Assembly: GCF_041807705.1 (NCBI RefSeq)
Contig: NZ_JBGTYY010000002.1
Coordinates: 1 to 64,000, forward strand
DNA from: Mannheimia sp041807705
Lineage (GTDB): Bacteria > Pseudomonadota > Gammaproteobacteria > Enterobacterales > Pasteurellaceae
Reading direction: 5' to 3'
DNA length: 64,000 bases
Below the pieces are notes generated by a model. The model worked only from the letters and a program-made list of their open reading frames with translations, made no database searches and was not told where the DNA came from. This document shows, one piece after another, positions 31,628 to 40,090 of this stretch. A program made the translations under genes and the position numbers. Within the stretch, counting starts at the first letter, position 1; each line of letters begins with the position of its first letter.

Positions 31628-31753
31628 ATGAGCCGTAACCGTGAATTGTGTGAGTTTTTTCACAAACTGTGGTGCAAAACGGGCAACCGATATGCTTATC
31701 GCCAATATCAAGCTTTTTCGGCACGTTATCAGCAGGAGTGTTTGAATGGTTAG
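31628..31753 (+). CDS. Very small basic protein, 41 residues
   Basis: MSRNRELCEFFHKLWC then a basic aromatic stretch (RYAYRQYQAFSARYQQEC). GGAGGG lies 7 bases before the ATG at 31628, and its end overlaps the next gene by 8 bases, supporting translation. Unknown. Confidence 0.55.
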   Translation: MSRNRELCEFFHKLWCKTGNRYAYRQYQAFSARYQQECLNG

Positions 31754-31934
31754 GCAATTATTAAGGACTTGCTCCGGTAAGCTTGAAATGAACGCTGAAT
31801 ATGGTTGTTTTTGTGTGTATCGACTGGTTCGGAATGTGGACGGTGAAGTGATTAAGAGGGTGTTGGTTATCAACACTGCAGAATTTAAAAAGGCAATAGC
31901 CAAGATGATTGAGCAGGCAAAACATAAAGGGTAA
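31746..31934 (+). CDS. Small hypothetical protein
   Basis: A 62-residue protein (LEMNAEYGCFCVYRLVRNVDGEVIKRVLVINTAEFKKAIAKMIEQAKHKG) with a beta-beta-helix look. Begins inside the 41-residue gene and ends 4 bases before gpA. Unknown function. Confidence 0.6.
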   Translation: MVRQLLRTCSGKLEMNAEYGCFCVYRLVRNVDGEVIKRVLVINTAEFKKAIAKMIEQAKHKG

Positions 31935-31938
31935 GCAA

Positions 31939-34191
31939 ATGAGTGGTTGGAACTACGAGGCAAGAGCAGCAGAGGTTGATGCGGAACGTGCAGCAACCTG
32001 TGCTGCTTTTTTGCAAAATGCCAGCCAAAAACAACCGCTTGTTAAGCCGAGCTTAAATGATGTGACGGCAAGCCAAACGCAATTAGAGCTTTTTGATTTA
32101 GTTGGCCGTAGCAGTTATGACTATGTGGAGGCGTTATTACGCCGTTTGCCGACTAAACGCCAGCGTGAGCATTTTCGAAAGCTCTATTTGCGTGAGTATC
32201 GTTCGGTTGAAGATGATGGCTCGATTGCATTTAGCGTAGGTAATAAGCAACGCACGCACGCTAACCATTTTTTGCGTGAGTTGTTGGAAAAACGCTTAGG
32301 TAAGGTGTTTGTTCAATATCAGTACGATCTTGAGTGGCTTTCAATGTCGATGGCAGATAAGTGGCAGTGGACGTTGGAACAAAGTGTGAAATACCGTGAG
32401 CAGATTGAAGTTTCTGATGTGGTGGTGCGTGAGCGTGAAGATGACCCGGTGAAACAGAAATTGCCGTTTTATTTGATGACCGAGGGCAAATTAAAAACGG
32501 TTGCCGAGCATCTTCGCTCTATTTTTTCTAAATTGCAGACCGATTTTTTCACAGAGCGTGCCAATAGTGGCGAGTATTTTAGTGATGCAGAGTGTAACGA
32601 GTTGCTTGTTACGCTCTATCGCCGTATTGGTTCGCTGTGTGAAACGATTGGGGTTTCACTTAACTATTGGGCAACTTTTTCATTCCGTGATGGTGATGAG
32701 GATTTTAAGCCGAATTTGAAATCGATTGAAACCGCCTTAAACCAAGCTGCTTGCGAAAAGTGGTGGATGAAACAGTTGCAGAAAGCCCAAAAGCAGATGG
32801 TGGAGCATTTGGCGATTGCTTGCGGTGAGGTGCGTAAGGGCGTTGCCGCTTATATTTCCGAACACGGGTTTACCGCTTGGCAAGCTCAACGCAAAAAGAA
32901 TTTCGATTTTTTACGCAGCCAAATTTTGATTAATGTCGATAACGAGGAAGAGCAAGCCGAGTTGTTGGATATGTACTTGAAATCCAGTGCGAATCCATCT
33001 ATTCGCCATCAAGAGATGATGGCTTGCTTGAACGGCATTGAGGTGTGGGCGAATGAAAACGACCATCAAGCCTTATTCCTAACATTGACCGCCCCGAGTG
33101 CTTACCACGCTCAACATAGCGAAGGTGGGCAGAATAAAAAATGGAACGGCTCAAGCCCGAAACAGACTCAAGCCTATTTGAATAAGGTTTGGGGGCAATA
33201 CCGTGCGTTATTGAAAAAACGCTCAATCGGCTTTTACGGAATGCGAGTAGCTGAACCACACCACGACGGCACACCACACTGGCATTTGTTGATGTATGTG
33301 GCGAAAGAACACGTTGAAGAAGTGAGCCGTTTGTTTAAGCAAAAAGCCCTAGAAGTGGACGGTGACGAGCCAGGTGCGAAGCAACACCGCTGCAAGATTG
33401 ATTTGTGCGATCCGGAAAAAGGCTCGGCTACGGCGTATATCGTGAAATACATCTCCAAGAACTTAGGTGGCTTGGGCGATGTGGGCTACATTTCAGACGA
33501 GGTTGAGGGCTTAGGCTTTAAAGACAATGCCGGTCGTGTGCGTGCTTGGGCATCAATGTGGGGTATTAGACAATTCCAATTCTACGGTGTTTCCAGCGTG
33601 GGTGTGTGGCGTGAGCTACGCCGTTTAACCGCAGGGCAGATTGCTGACCCTGCTTTAGAAGAATTACGCCTAGGGGCTGACTTAGGCGATTACGCTTTTT
33701 ATTTAGACAAACAAGGCGGAGGCGGTGCAACCCGTGATTTGTGGTGTGCCAAATTAGCCTATGAAACAACAGAGGAGAACAAATATGGTGTAGTAGGTAA
33801 ACGTATTATCGGAGTTAAGAGCGGGAAAGAGGAAGTAAAAAGCCGCTTGAAACGCTGGCAGATTGTGCCGAAGAAAACTGTTAAAACGGTTGAGCGGAGC
33901 GAAACCCAAAACACGGAGCGTAGCTCCGCTTGGACTTGTGTCAGTAACTGTAACCCTAGTAATAGCAAGGGTTCAGGCAGTGGCACAAGAGTAAAATTAG
34001 CAAATTATTTCGCCGAAAATGTCGAAAGAGTCGAACGATTTAGGCAAGCTCTCAAAATGCGTGGAGTTGTTGAAAGTTTGTTCAATGAATATCACATTTT
34101 TAGCCTGCTAAACGGTGGCGAAGTCAAAATTTATGGCAAAGATTACATTACCTTTGATGGTAATGAGGTGCAGATTGGGCGGAAGAATTAG
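31939..34191 (+). CDS. A: Replication initiation endonuclease, P2 gpA family (HUH)
   Basis: About 750 residues, as P2 gpA (761). gpA nicks the origin and starts rolling-circle replication. The HUH metal motif is PHHDGTPHWHLLMYV (about residue 400), and the paired tyrosines are in AYIVKYISKN (Y-x3-Y, about residue 460). The start at 31939 (MSGWNYEARAAEV) follows AAAGGGTAAGC. The C-terminal section after about residue 610 is lower in conservation. It would act in cis on the nick site usually within the gene itself. Confidence 0.93.
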   Translation: MSGWNYEARAAEVDAERAATCAAFLQNASQKQPLVKPSLNDVTASQTQLELFDLVGRSSYDYVEALLRRLPTKRQREHFRKLYLREYRSVEDDGSIAFSVGNKQRTHANHFLRELLEKRLGKVFVQYQYDLEWLSMSMADKWQWTLEQSVKYREQIEVSDVVVREREDDPVKQKLPFYLMTEGKLKTVAEHLRSIFSKLQTDFFTERANSGEYFSDAECNELLVTLYRRIGSLCETIGVSLNYWATFSFRDGDEDFKPNLKSIETALNQAACEKWWMKQLQKAQKQMVEHLAIACGEVRKGVAAYISEHGFTAWQAQRKKNFDFLRSQILINVDNEEEQAELLDMYLKSSANPSIRHQEMMACLNGIEVWANENDHQALFLTLTAPSAYHAQHSEGGQNKKWNGSSPKQTQAYLNKVWGQYRALLKKRSIGFYGMRVAEPHHDGTPHWHLLMYVAKEHVEEVSRLFKQKALEVDGDEPGAKQHRCKIDLCDPEKGSATAYIVKYISKNLGGLGDVGYISDEVEGLGFKDNAGRVRAWASMWGIRQFQFYGVSSVGVWRELRRLTAGQIADPALEELRLGADLGDYAFYLDKQGGGGATRDLWCAKLAYETTEENKYGVVGKRIIGVKSGKEEVKSRLKRWQIVPKKTVKTVERSETQNTERSSAWTCVSNCNPSNSKGSGSGTRVKLANYFAENVERVERFRQALKMRGVVESLFNEYHIFSLLNGGEVKIYGKDYITFDGNEVQIGRKN

Positions 34192-34204
34192 GAGATTAGA
34201 GAAA

Positions 34205-34555
34205 ATGGCTAAGTTTATTCATTTAACAGCAGTTTGTTATTCAAAATTAGATAATGGGAAAGTGTATGCGGAGGAGCATAACATCATTTTAAGCCTTGAT
34301 TTTATTAATGGGTTTACTGACTGGGTATTAGATGATGACGATTTCAATTTAGAGGGAATTTCTAAAGAAAAATACAAATTAGATGGTGCTAGGGTGTTTC
34401 TTACTCCAGAAGGTATTCAATTTTTTAATACCACTTTTTTTGCTTTATCAGTACGTAATGGGCAAATTGGGGACGGTAGTGTTATGGTAACAGAAAACTT
34501 AAGTGATATTAAGAAACAGCTAGGGTTATTCGTTGAGGAGGTGGAAAATGACTAA
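34205..34555 (+). CDS. Hypothetical protein after gpA
   Basis: A 116-residue acidic protein (MAKFIHLTAVCYSKLDNGKVYAEEHNIILSLDFINGFTDW). Start 34205 has GGAGATTAGAG upstream. The end overlaps the next gene by 8 bases. No motif recognised. Confidence 0.7.
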   Translation: MAKFIHLTAVCYSKLDNGKVYAEEHNIILSLDFINGFTDWVLDDDDFNLEGISKEKYKLDGARVFLTPEGIQFFNTTFFALSVRNGQIGDGSVMVTENLSDIKKQLGLFVEEVEND

Positions 34556-34808
34556 CCAAATCCAACGAACCTTAAACGAGCGTGGCAAAAATTACGGCAG
34601 TTTTGATGATGTTGCCGCAATGAGCCAACAATTAAAAGCGATGTTGCTTGATAGCAACACCCATTTAGAGCCACATCAAAGAGAGGCTGGCGAGATGATT
34701 TGTGTGAAATTGACACGCATTTTTGCAGGCAAGAATCCAAGTTATGAGGATAACTGGCGAGATATTGCCGGTTATGCGGTGCTGGGTGGCAGATTGGAGG
34801 GGGAGTAA
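34548..34808 (+). CDS. DUF6378-like small phage protein
   Basis: An 86-residue protein with NERGKNYGSFDDVAAMSQQLKAML and HLEPHQREAGEMICVKLTRIFAGKNPSYEDNWRDIAGYAVL, a pattern typical of short phage proteins of the DUF6378 kind, whose role is unknown. ATG 34548 is preceded by GAGGTGGAAA. One-base overlap with the following gene. Confidence 0.75.
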   Translation: MTNQIQRTLNERGKNYGSFDDVAAMSQQLKAMLLDSNTHLEPHQREAGEMICVKLTRIFAGKNPSYEDNWRDIAGYAVLGGRLEGE

Positions 34809-35107
34809 TGCAACAAGAACAAGTAGTACAAGAGGTCACAAATGAGCAAGTTTTTGCAAAATTGTGTGAGGTAGAGCAGCTTTTAAAAGTGAAAGGTGTG
34901 AATGAACATAGCCGTGAATTGTGGGATTTGGGCGATGTGGCAGCATATTTCGGCTACACTAAAGGACACACCAGCCGAAGTGTGGTATCTAGTCCACATT
35001 TTCCGAAACCGATTGCCCTTGATGGCTTACGAGGCAAGGGCAGAGGGGCGAAGAAGTGGGTGTCCGGTGAAGTGGTGCAGTTTTGTTTGAGATGGAAAGT
35101 TAAGTAG
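34808..35107 (+). CDS. AlpA-like winged-helix DNA-binding protein
   Basis: A 99-residue protein. The segment LWDLGDVAAYFGYTKGHTSRSVVSSPHFPKPIALDG-RGKGRGAKKWVSGEVVQFC resembles excisionase/AlpA-type domains, which read a prophage regulatory site. N-terminal part is a coiled coil (VTNEQVFAKLCEVEQLLKV). It lies directly before the methyltransferase. Regulator or excisionase; the exact role is open. Confidence 0.7.
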   Translation: MQQEQVVQEVTNEQVFAKLCEVEQLLKVKGVNEHSRELWDLGDVAAYFGYTKGHTSRSVVSSPHFPKPIALDGLRGKGRGAKKWVSGEVVQFCLRWKVK

Positions 35108-35108
35108 T

Positions 35109-35879
35109 ATGAAAAAATTTACCTACGGTTCTATCTGCTCAGGCATTGAGGCAGCAAGCGTAGCGTGGCACGATATAGGTATGCCGTTATGGTTTAGCGA
35201 GATCGAGCCGTTCCCGTGTGCTGTGTTAGCCTATCGCTTCCCTGATGTGCCAAATTTGGGCGATATGACCGCCCTACCCGAAAAAATCCTTAACCGTGAA
35301 ATTTCTGCTCCTGATGTGTTGGTTGGTGGCACGCCTTGTCAAGCTTTCTCGGTAGCGGGCAAACGGGAGAGTTTAGACGATGAAAGAGGAAATTTAACCA
35401 TTGTTTTAATCCACATTTTAGAGGCAATCGATTATGTCAGAAATCAAGACGGACAACCGCCCTGCGTGCTTGTTTGGGAAAACGTGCCCGGTGTGCTATC
35501 CACCAAGGACAACGCATTCGGACACTTTTTGGCTGGACTGGTTCAAGAGCGTGAGCCATTACAACCAGCAGGGGGAAAATGGACAAACGCTGGTTATGTG
35601 CATTCAAAACGAACTGTCTGCTGGCGAGTTCTCGATGCTCAATACTTCGGTGTCGCCCAACGCCGTAAAAGAGTGTTCCTTGTGGCAAGTGCTGGAAAGC
35701 AGCGAAGTATCGCCCAAATACTCATTGAGCGAAAAGGCGTGCGAGGGGATTTTGCACCGAGCCGAGAAACGGGGAAAAGTGTTGCCGGATTTATTGAAAG
35801 TAGCTTTGGAGCGTATCGCCAATCCGAACAAGCTGGAACTATTAGAGCTTCAGGGGGGGGCGTTGAGCGGTGGGAGTGA
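35109..35879 (+). CDS. Cytosine-5 DNA methyltransferase, broken by a G8 tract
   Basis: The frame carries the C5-methyltransferase motifs in order: I (YGSICSGIEAASVAWHDIG), IV with catalytic Cys (GGTPCQAFSVAG), VI (VLVWENVPGVLS) and VIII (GVAQRRKRVFLV). It reaches AGTIRASGGG at the G8 run 35853-35860 and stops at 35879 without motifs IX and X. Removing one G (G7) joins it to the frame that encodes IRKLTPRECERLQGFPDDW and YKAIGNSMAVP and ends at 36285, giving about 391 residues. So the enzyme is off in this copy or switches by tract slippage. Confidence 0.85.
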   Translation: MKKFTYGSICSGIEAASVAWHDIGMPLWFSEIEPFPCAVLAYRFPDVPNLGDMTALPEKILNREISAPDVLVGGTPCQAFSVAGKRESLDDERGNLTIVLIHILEAIDYVRNQDGQPPCVLVWENVPGVLSTKDNAFGHFLAGLVQEREPLQPAGGKWTNAGYVHSKRTVCWRVLDAQYFGVAQRRKRVFLVASAGKQRSIAQILIERKGVRGDFAPSRETGKSVAGFIESSFGAYRQSEQAGTIRASGGGVERWE

Positions 35880-36285
35880 AACGCTGATTGTTCACGGCAC
35901 TCAAGACCGGATAATCAGTAATGATAAAGCTCATTGCTTAGGTCGGAATAACCGACAAGAAAATGTTCTTTTTGAAATAAAAGGCGAAGAGGCAGTGCGT
36001 ATTAGCGATGTGCAGGATAAAACGCCAACCCTAAAAGCAAGAATGGGGACGGGTGGAAATAATATTCCGTGCATTGTAAAGCCGCCGTTTACAATTCGCA
36101 AGCTGACACCAAGAGAATGTGAGAGATTACAAGGGTTTCCTGATGATTGGACGAAAATCCCCTACCGAAACAAATCCGCCGATGAATGCCCCAATAGCCC
36201 ACGCTATAAAGCAATTGGAAATTCAATGGCAGTCCCTTGTATGCGATGGATAGGGGATAGAATAAATCAATATATTAGTTCTTAA
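35434..36285 (+). CDS. Overlapping frame: DUF-like segment joined to methyltransferase motifs IX-X
   Basis: A 283-residue frame overlapping the methyltransferase from ATG 35434. Its first 140 residues (HSDTFWLDWFKSVSHYNQQGENGQTLVM, SLSEKACEGILHRAEKRGKVLP) also look like protein and, from memory, recur as a separate family near phage methyltransferases. Past the G8 tract the same frame carries the methyltransferase C-terminus. In this G8 state the product would be a chimera. Whether it is translated is unknown; the second half is certainly the missing end of the enzyme. Confidence 0.55.
   Translation: MSEIKTDNRPACLFGKTCPVCYPPRTTHSDTFWLDWFKSVSHYNQQGENGQTLVMCIQNELSAGEFSMLNTSVSPNAVKECSLWQVLESSEVSPKYSLSEKACEGILHRAEKRGKVLPDLLKVALERIANPNKLELLELQGGALSGGSETLIVHGTQDRIISNDKAHCLGRNNRQENVLFEIKGEEAVRISDVQDKTPTLKARMGTGGNNIPCIVKPPFTIRKLTPRECERLQGFPDDWTKIPYRNKSADECPNSPRYKAIGNSMAVPCMRWIGDRINQYISS
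35853..35860 (+). repeat. G8 homopolymer tract in the methyltransferase gene
   Basis: Eight consecutive G residues within the sequence encoding the target-recognition region. The G7 state would keep the full-length frame. Poly-G tracts of this size change length by slipped-strand mispairing in Pasteurellaceae. Confidence 0.95.
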
Positions 36286-36292
36286 TCAATAT

Positions 36293-36327
36293 AAGCCGAT
36301 AAATTTTACTATTTATCTTATCGGCTT
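36293..36327. terminator. Terminator between methyltransferase and integrase
   Basis: AAGCCGATAA/TTATCGGCTT perfect 10-bp stem with a 15-base loop and T-rich right flank. Separates the convergent methyltransferase and integrase genes, and can act for both. Confidence 0.85.
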
Positions 36328-36332
36328 TTGTC

Positions 36333-37331
36333 TTACTGCAACTTGCTTACAAGCTCTGATATATCGGGGTTATAGTAGGTATTTTGCAAAATACTTAAAT
36401 CTCTATGCCCTGATACTTTGGCAAGCTCCATTACCGTGAGATATTTAGACAGGCGAGTGAGTGCCTCTCGCCGTGTGTCGTGAAAATGCAGATCGGCGTT
36501 GTGGAGGTTTGCCCTTTTCTTTAACTCTCTAAAGGTGCTTTCCAAACTTTGAGTTTTTACCTGAAAAACAGTTGGGTCATTTTCATTCTTAAAAAAGAAC
36601 AAGTGCTGAATAATTTTCATCGCTTTTGATGATAAAGGTACTGTTCTTGGGTGTCCGTTTTTGGTTTTAGGTAAGAATGCCGTTCTTTTTTCAAAATTTA
36701 CATTCTCCCAAGTGAGCGTTGCAATTTCTCCTGCTCGCATTGCGGTTTCTATAGCAAATAAAAACATTGCTCCGACACGGTTTTGTATCGTGATTGGTTG
36801 ATAACGTTCATCATATCCTGAAACAAATACGATTCTTTCAATCTCCTCATCAGAATATCTCCGTGTTCTAGGTGGTGGAGTTTTTGGTTTCTCAAGCGTT
36901 AATAGCGGGTTTGTTTTTAGATAATCCCACTCAATAGCTTTACTCAAAACAGCAGATAAAGAGGTACGTTCACGCATAACGGAGTTAGGTTGTACTTCTT
37001 GCAATCTCTGGTTTTGCCATTTTTTAAAATGCTCTTTGCTTAAATCGGGTAGTAGTATGTCACCTAAGAAAGAGCGACTTACCCGTAAGAGACGATAGCG
37101 TTCTTCTCTTGCTCCGCCTTTCAAGATTGTTTCCTCTTTGAGGTATTTATCAATGAGGTCTGAAAAAGTAATTGATGGGATAGTGTTATACTCTCCGGCA
37201 TCAATTTGGCTTTCGAGCCATTGAGACCATTTGACAGCCTCATTTCGTGTTAAGAAAGTTTTGCTTTTAGTTACGCCTTTTTTACGAACTTGAGCTCTCC
37301 ATTTTTTACCATTTTTAATAATTGTTGCCAT
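36333..37331 (-). CDS. int: Phage integrase (tyrosine recombinase)
   Basis: About 332 residues. A short N-terminal arm-binding domain (WRAQVRKKGVTKSKTFLTRNEAVKWSQWLE), a SAM-like core domain, and the catalytic domain with R in ETAMRAGEIATLTW, K in PKTKNGHPR, H-x-x-R in LHFHDTRREALTRL, H in KVSGHRDLSI and Tyr in NTYYNP. Start 37331 (MATIIKNGKK) has AAGGA 8 bases upstream; in-frame ATGs at 37340 and 37370 are less well placed. It lies 200 bp from the tRNA-Leu attachment site and reads away from it. Confidence 0.93.
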   Translation of the reverse strand: MATIIKNGKKWRAQVRKKGVTKSKTFLTRNEAVKWSQWLESQIDAGEYNTIPSITFSDLIDKYLKEETILKGGAREERYRLLRVSRSFLGDILLPDLSKEHFKKWQNQRLQEVQPNSVMRERTSLSAVLSKAIEWDYLKTNPLLTLEKPKTPPPRTRRYSDEEIERIVFVSGYDERYQPITIQNRVGAMFLFAIETAMRAGEIATLTWENVNFEKRTAFLPKTKNGHPRTVPLSSKAMKIIQHLFFFKNENDPTVFQVKTQSLESTFRELKKRANLHNADLHFHDTRREALTRLSKYLTVMELAKVSGHRDLSILQNTYYNPDISELVSKLQ

Positions 37332-37337
37332 AGTGTG

Positions 37338-37389
37338 CATTCCTTTTGATTTGTGCATTTTTGTGTGCAATGTGTGTGCAAAGGAATGT
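37338..37389. repeat. Inverted arms beside the integrase start
   Basis: CATTCCTTT at about 37338-37346 is matched by AAAGGAATG at 37381-37389, with repeats of GTGTGCA and TGTGTGC between. The layout fits integrase arm-type or excisionase sites between int and attR. No gene lies between the integrase start and the tRNA. Confidence 0.45.
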
Positions 37390-37568
37390 TAATAGAGATC
37401 ATAAACGATCAACAAATACCCAATTTTCATATTAAATTGGGTAACTTGGGGAGAGATTTTTCACATTTGGGGTATAGTGAAAAAATTGTAAGGGATTGTT
37501 TTATTTGAGGTTTTTTATATTTTATTTGTAGTAAAAGCAGATTTTGGGGAAATCTGCTTTTAAAGTAT

Positions 37569-37582
37569 TGGTGCTCTGGGCG
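37569..37582. other. attR core within the tRNA-Leu 3' end
   Basis: Same 14 bases (TGGTGCTCTGGGCG) as at 919-932. The tRNA remains complete on this side because the phage carried the replacement 3' end. Confidence 0.8.
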
Positions 37583-37654
37583 AGACTTGAACTCGCACGG
37601 GCCACGCCCACCACCCCCTCAAGATGGCGTGTCTACCAATTCCACCACCAGAGC
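37569..37654 (-). tRNA. tRNA-Leu (anticodon GAG)
   Basis: An 86-base gene on the minus strand. Acceptor 5' GCTCTGG pairs with CCAGAGC before ACCA; the D-arm reads GTGGAATTGGTAGACAC. The anticodon loop TTGAGGG is closed by CCATC/GGTGG, giving anticodon GAG. A long variable arm and the T-arm GCGAGTTCAAGTCTCGC follow, and CCA is encoded. It reads the CUC/CUU leucine codons. It is the attachment site of the P2-like prophage and lies between integrase and secG. Confidence 0.97.
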
Positions 37655-37673
37655 TTTTATTTTTTATTTGCGA

Positions 37674-38000
37674 TTATTGAGGGATATCGCTATTTTCTGT
37701 TTTTACAGGTTCTACTTGTTTTTGTTCAACACCACTTAAGTCTTCAAATTGGCTTGTTGGTGCTTTCGTATGTGAACTTAAGTTGCCAATTACTAAGCTA
37801 ATTGCGAAGAAGATTGTTGCTAATAAAGCGGTTGTTCTTGATAAGAAGTTTGCTGAACCAGCTGAACCAAAAACAGTTGCTGAAGCACCAGCCCCGAAAG
37901 AAGCACCTGCATCAGCACCTTTACCTTGTTGCATTAGTACAAATGCAATTAATAAAATTGCAACAACAAGATAAACAATGGTTAGTACGTTAATTAACAT
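37674..38000 (-). CDS. secG: Protein translocase subunit SecG
   Basis: A 108-residue inner membrane protein with two hydrophobic segments (LINVLTIVYLVVAILLIAFVLM, about residues 2-23, and ALLATIFFAISLVIGNL, about 58-74) and the conserved QQGKGADAGASFGAGASATVFGSAGSANFLSR loop between. It assists SecYE in protein export. Next to tRNA-Leu on the same strand, an arrangement conserved in many gamma-proteobacteria. The charged C-terminal tail is longer than needed but normal for the family. Confidence 0.97.
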   Translation of the reverse strand: MLINVLTIVYLVVAILLIAFVLMQQGKGADAGASFGAGASATVFGSAGSANFLSRTTALLATIFFAISLVIGNLSSHTKAPTSQFEDLSGVEQKQVEPVKTENSDIPQ

Positions 38001-38107
38001 TATTTATTCTCTATTTATTTTCTTTATGCTAAATTTGCAATGGCGTGAATAATATAGAATTTACGCCCATTTGACAAGAGGCAAACGCTGATTTTTAAAC
38101 GCTTGAT

Positions 38108-40027
38108 TTAATTTTCAGCAGTTAGTGCTTTCTTTTTCGCATATTGCCGCTTAGGCTTAGTTGCAAGCGGTGTGATTTTCGCTAAATTTTGCAAAACTTG
38201 GCGGTTTGGGCTTTGTAATAAATGAGGTAGCTGCTGATTTAGCTCAAGCATAAATTGCTGATAACTTGCCTCTTTTTTACTGATTTGATTGAGCTGCATT
38301 TCCCAATGAGCTGTCATATCAGGTTGTGTTGCAGAATCGGGCAAGGCGTGAATGAGTGTTCTGCCTGCTTCGGTACTATGAATGTTTTTACCCTTGCGGA
38401 TTAAGAAGCCTCGCTTAAACAGTAATTCGATAATGCCTGCACGGGTCGCTTCTGTGCCTAAGCCATCGGTTTCTCTTAACACTTTTTTCAATTCTTTATC
38501 TTGTACAAAACGGGCAATGCCTGTCATTGCAGAAAGTAGGCTACGATCGGTAAAATGACGAGGTGGCTGCGTTTTTTTACTCATAATTTCGCCATTCTCG
38601 CAATGTAAAACTTGCCCTTTTTTTACGATAGGGAGTAGCGGTTCTGCATCATCAAAATTATCTTCTTTACCCAGTAAGGCTTTCCAACCAGCAACTGCTA
38701 AGTTGCGAGCTTGTGCGGTAAATTTTCCGCCTGCAATTTTAAGATCAATTTTACTTTTGCGATATTCTGCATCAGGGCAGAATTGCATTAAATATTGACG
38801 AGCGATAAGCTGATAAATTCGCTTTTCATTTTCAGTCAAATGCACAGTGCCTCGTCTGGCTGTTGGAATAATAGCGTGGTGGGCTTCCACCTCTTTATCA
38901 TTCCAGCAACGATTTCGGTGGTTAGGATCAACCACCTCAGGCTTTTCTTGATACTCAGGCAGATGATGGGCGATAGCGGCCATCACTTTAAATCTGTAGT
39001 TAAAATGCTCGGTAGGTAAGTAGCGATTATCAGAACGAGGGTAGGTAATCAGTTTGTGCGTTTCATAGAGTTTTTGGCAAATATCGAGTACCGCTTGTGC
39101 GGAAAGTCCATATTTCCCAGCTGCTTCCATCTGTAAAACAGAAAGCGAGTAGGGAAGTGGAGCAGTTTCCTTTTCAATTTTATCTTGATAGTCGGTTACA
39201 TTTGCAGGTTGATTGGTAATGCGTTTTACCACATTTTCTGCCAGTGGACGAGATAAAACTCGACCATCTTCATCTTGATAATCTTCACAGGCCTTACTTG
39301 GTTGCCATTGGGCTTTAAATTTTTCTTGCGTTTCAGGCACAAGAATATGAGCGAATACTTCAAAATAATCTTTTGGAATAAAGTTTTCGATCTCCAGATC
39401 TCGGCGAACGATTAAGCCAAGCACAGGGGTTTGAACTCGCCCAACAGACAGCACGCCTTTGTAGCCAGCCCAACGCCCTTGTAGGGTGTAGGCTCTTGTC
39501 ATATTAATGCCGTAAAGCCAATCGGCTCTAGCTCGAGCAAGGGCAGAGGTTGCAAGCGGTATAAAATCACTATTTTTTTGCAATTTTTCAATCGCACGGT
39601 TTACCGCAGTTGGATTGAGATCGCTAACCAAACAACGCTGAATTTGACTTTTACGTTCAGGCGATAAGTTGAGATAACCAAACACTTCATCAACTAAAAG
39701 TTGTCCTTCACGATCAGGGTCGCCTGCGTTTACTAAAATATCCGCTTTTTTGATCAGCCTTTCGACCACTTTAAATTGCTTTAGGGTTTCTTTTTTAGGA
39801 ATGAGTTTCCATTGCTCAGGCACAATAGGGAGGTGTTCCATTCGCCACATTTTAAAGCGTTCGTCATAGGCATCAGGCTCGGCTTGCTCTAATAGATGAC
39901 CGATACACCAAGTTACAGTGTCGTGTTCTCCACATTGAATAAAGCCATCACCTCTGGTATGAGGTTTGGGTAGTACATCAGCAATGGCTCGGGCGAGACT
40001 TGGTTTTTCAGCTACAAATAAACGCAT
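38108..40027 (-). CDS. topB: DNA topoisomerase III
   Basis: A 639-residue type IA topoisomerase that decatenates DNA. Toprim domain at the N-terminus (MRLFVAEKPSLARAIADVLP, then VNAGDPDREGQLLVDEVFGYL with DxDxE-type acidic residues). The active tyrosine is in KLITYPRSDNRYLP (about residue 325), and the later GTEATRAGIIELL motif is present. Length equals E. coli TopB (about 653). It stands alone between secG and mepA, 81 bases after mepA's neighbour. Confidence 0.96.
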   Translation of the reverse strand: MRLFVAEKPSLARAIADVLPKPHTRGDGFIQCGEHDTVTWCIGHLLEQAEPDAYDERFKMWRMEHLPIVPEQWKLIPKKETLKQFKVVERLIKKADILVNAGDPDREGQLLVDEVFGYLNLSPERKSQIQRCLVSDLNPTAVNRAIEKLQKNSDFIPLATSALARARADWLYGINMTRAYTLQGRWAGYKGVLSVGRVQTPVLGLIVRRDLEIENFIPKDYFEVFAHILVPETQEKFKAQWQPSKACEDYQDEDGRVLSRPLAENVVKRITNQPANVTDYQDKIEKETAPLPYSLSVLQMEAAGKYGLSAQAVLDICQKLYETHKLITYPRSDNRYLPTEHFNYRFKVMAAIAHHLPEYQEKPEVVDPNHRNRCWNDKEVEAHHAIIPTARRGTVHLTENEKRIYQLIARQYLMQFCPDAEYRKSKIDLKIAGGKFTAQARNLAVAGWKALLGKEDNFDDAEPLLPIVKKGQVLHCENGEIMSKKTQPPRHFTDRSLLSAMTGIARFVQDKELKKVLRETDGLGTEATRAGIIELLFKRGFLIRKGKNIHSTEAGRTLIHALPDSATQPDMTAHWEMQLNQISKKEASYQQFMLELNQQLPHLLQSPNRQVLQNLAKITPLATKPKRQYAKKKALTAEN

Positions 40028-40090
40028 AATGGTAAATTTTTGAAGAAATTTAACCGCTTGTAAAAGCGGCTAAATGAATATTTTCGTAAA

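Noticed and set aside
36293..36327. attP remnant in the hairpin after the methyltransferase
   Set aside because: The segment is a simple perfect stem between convergent genes; the att core is clearly at the tRNA.
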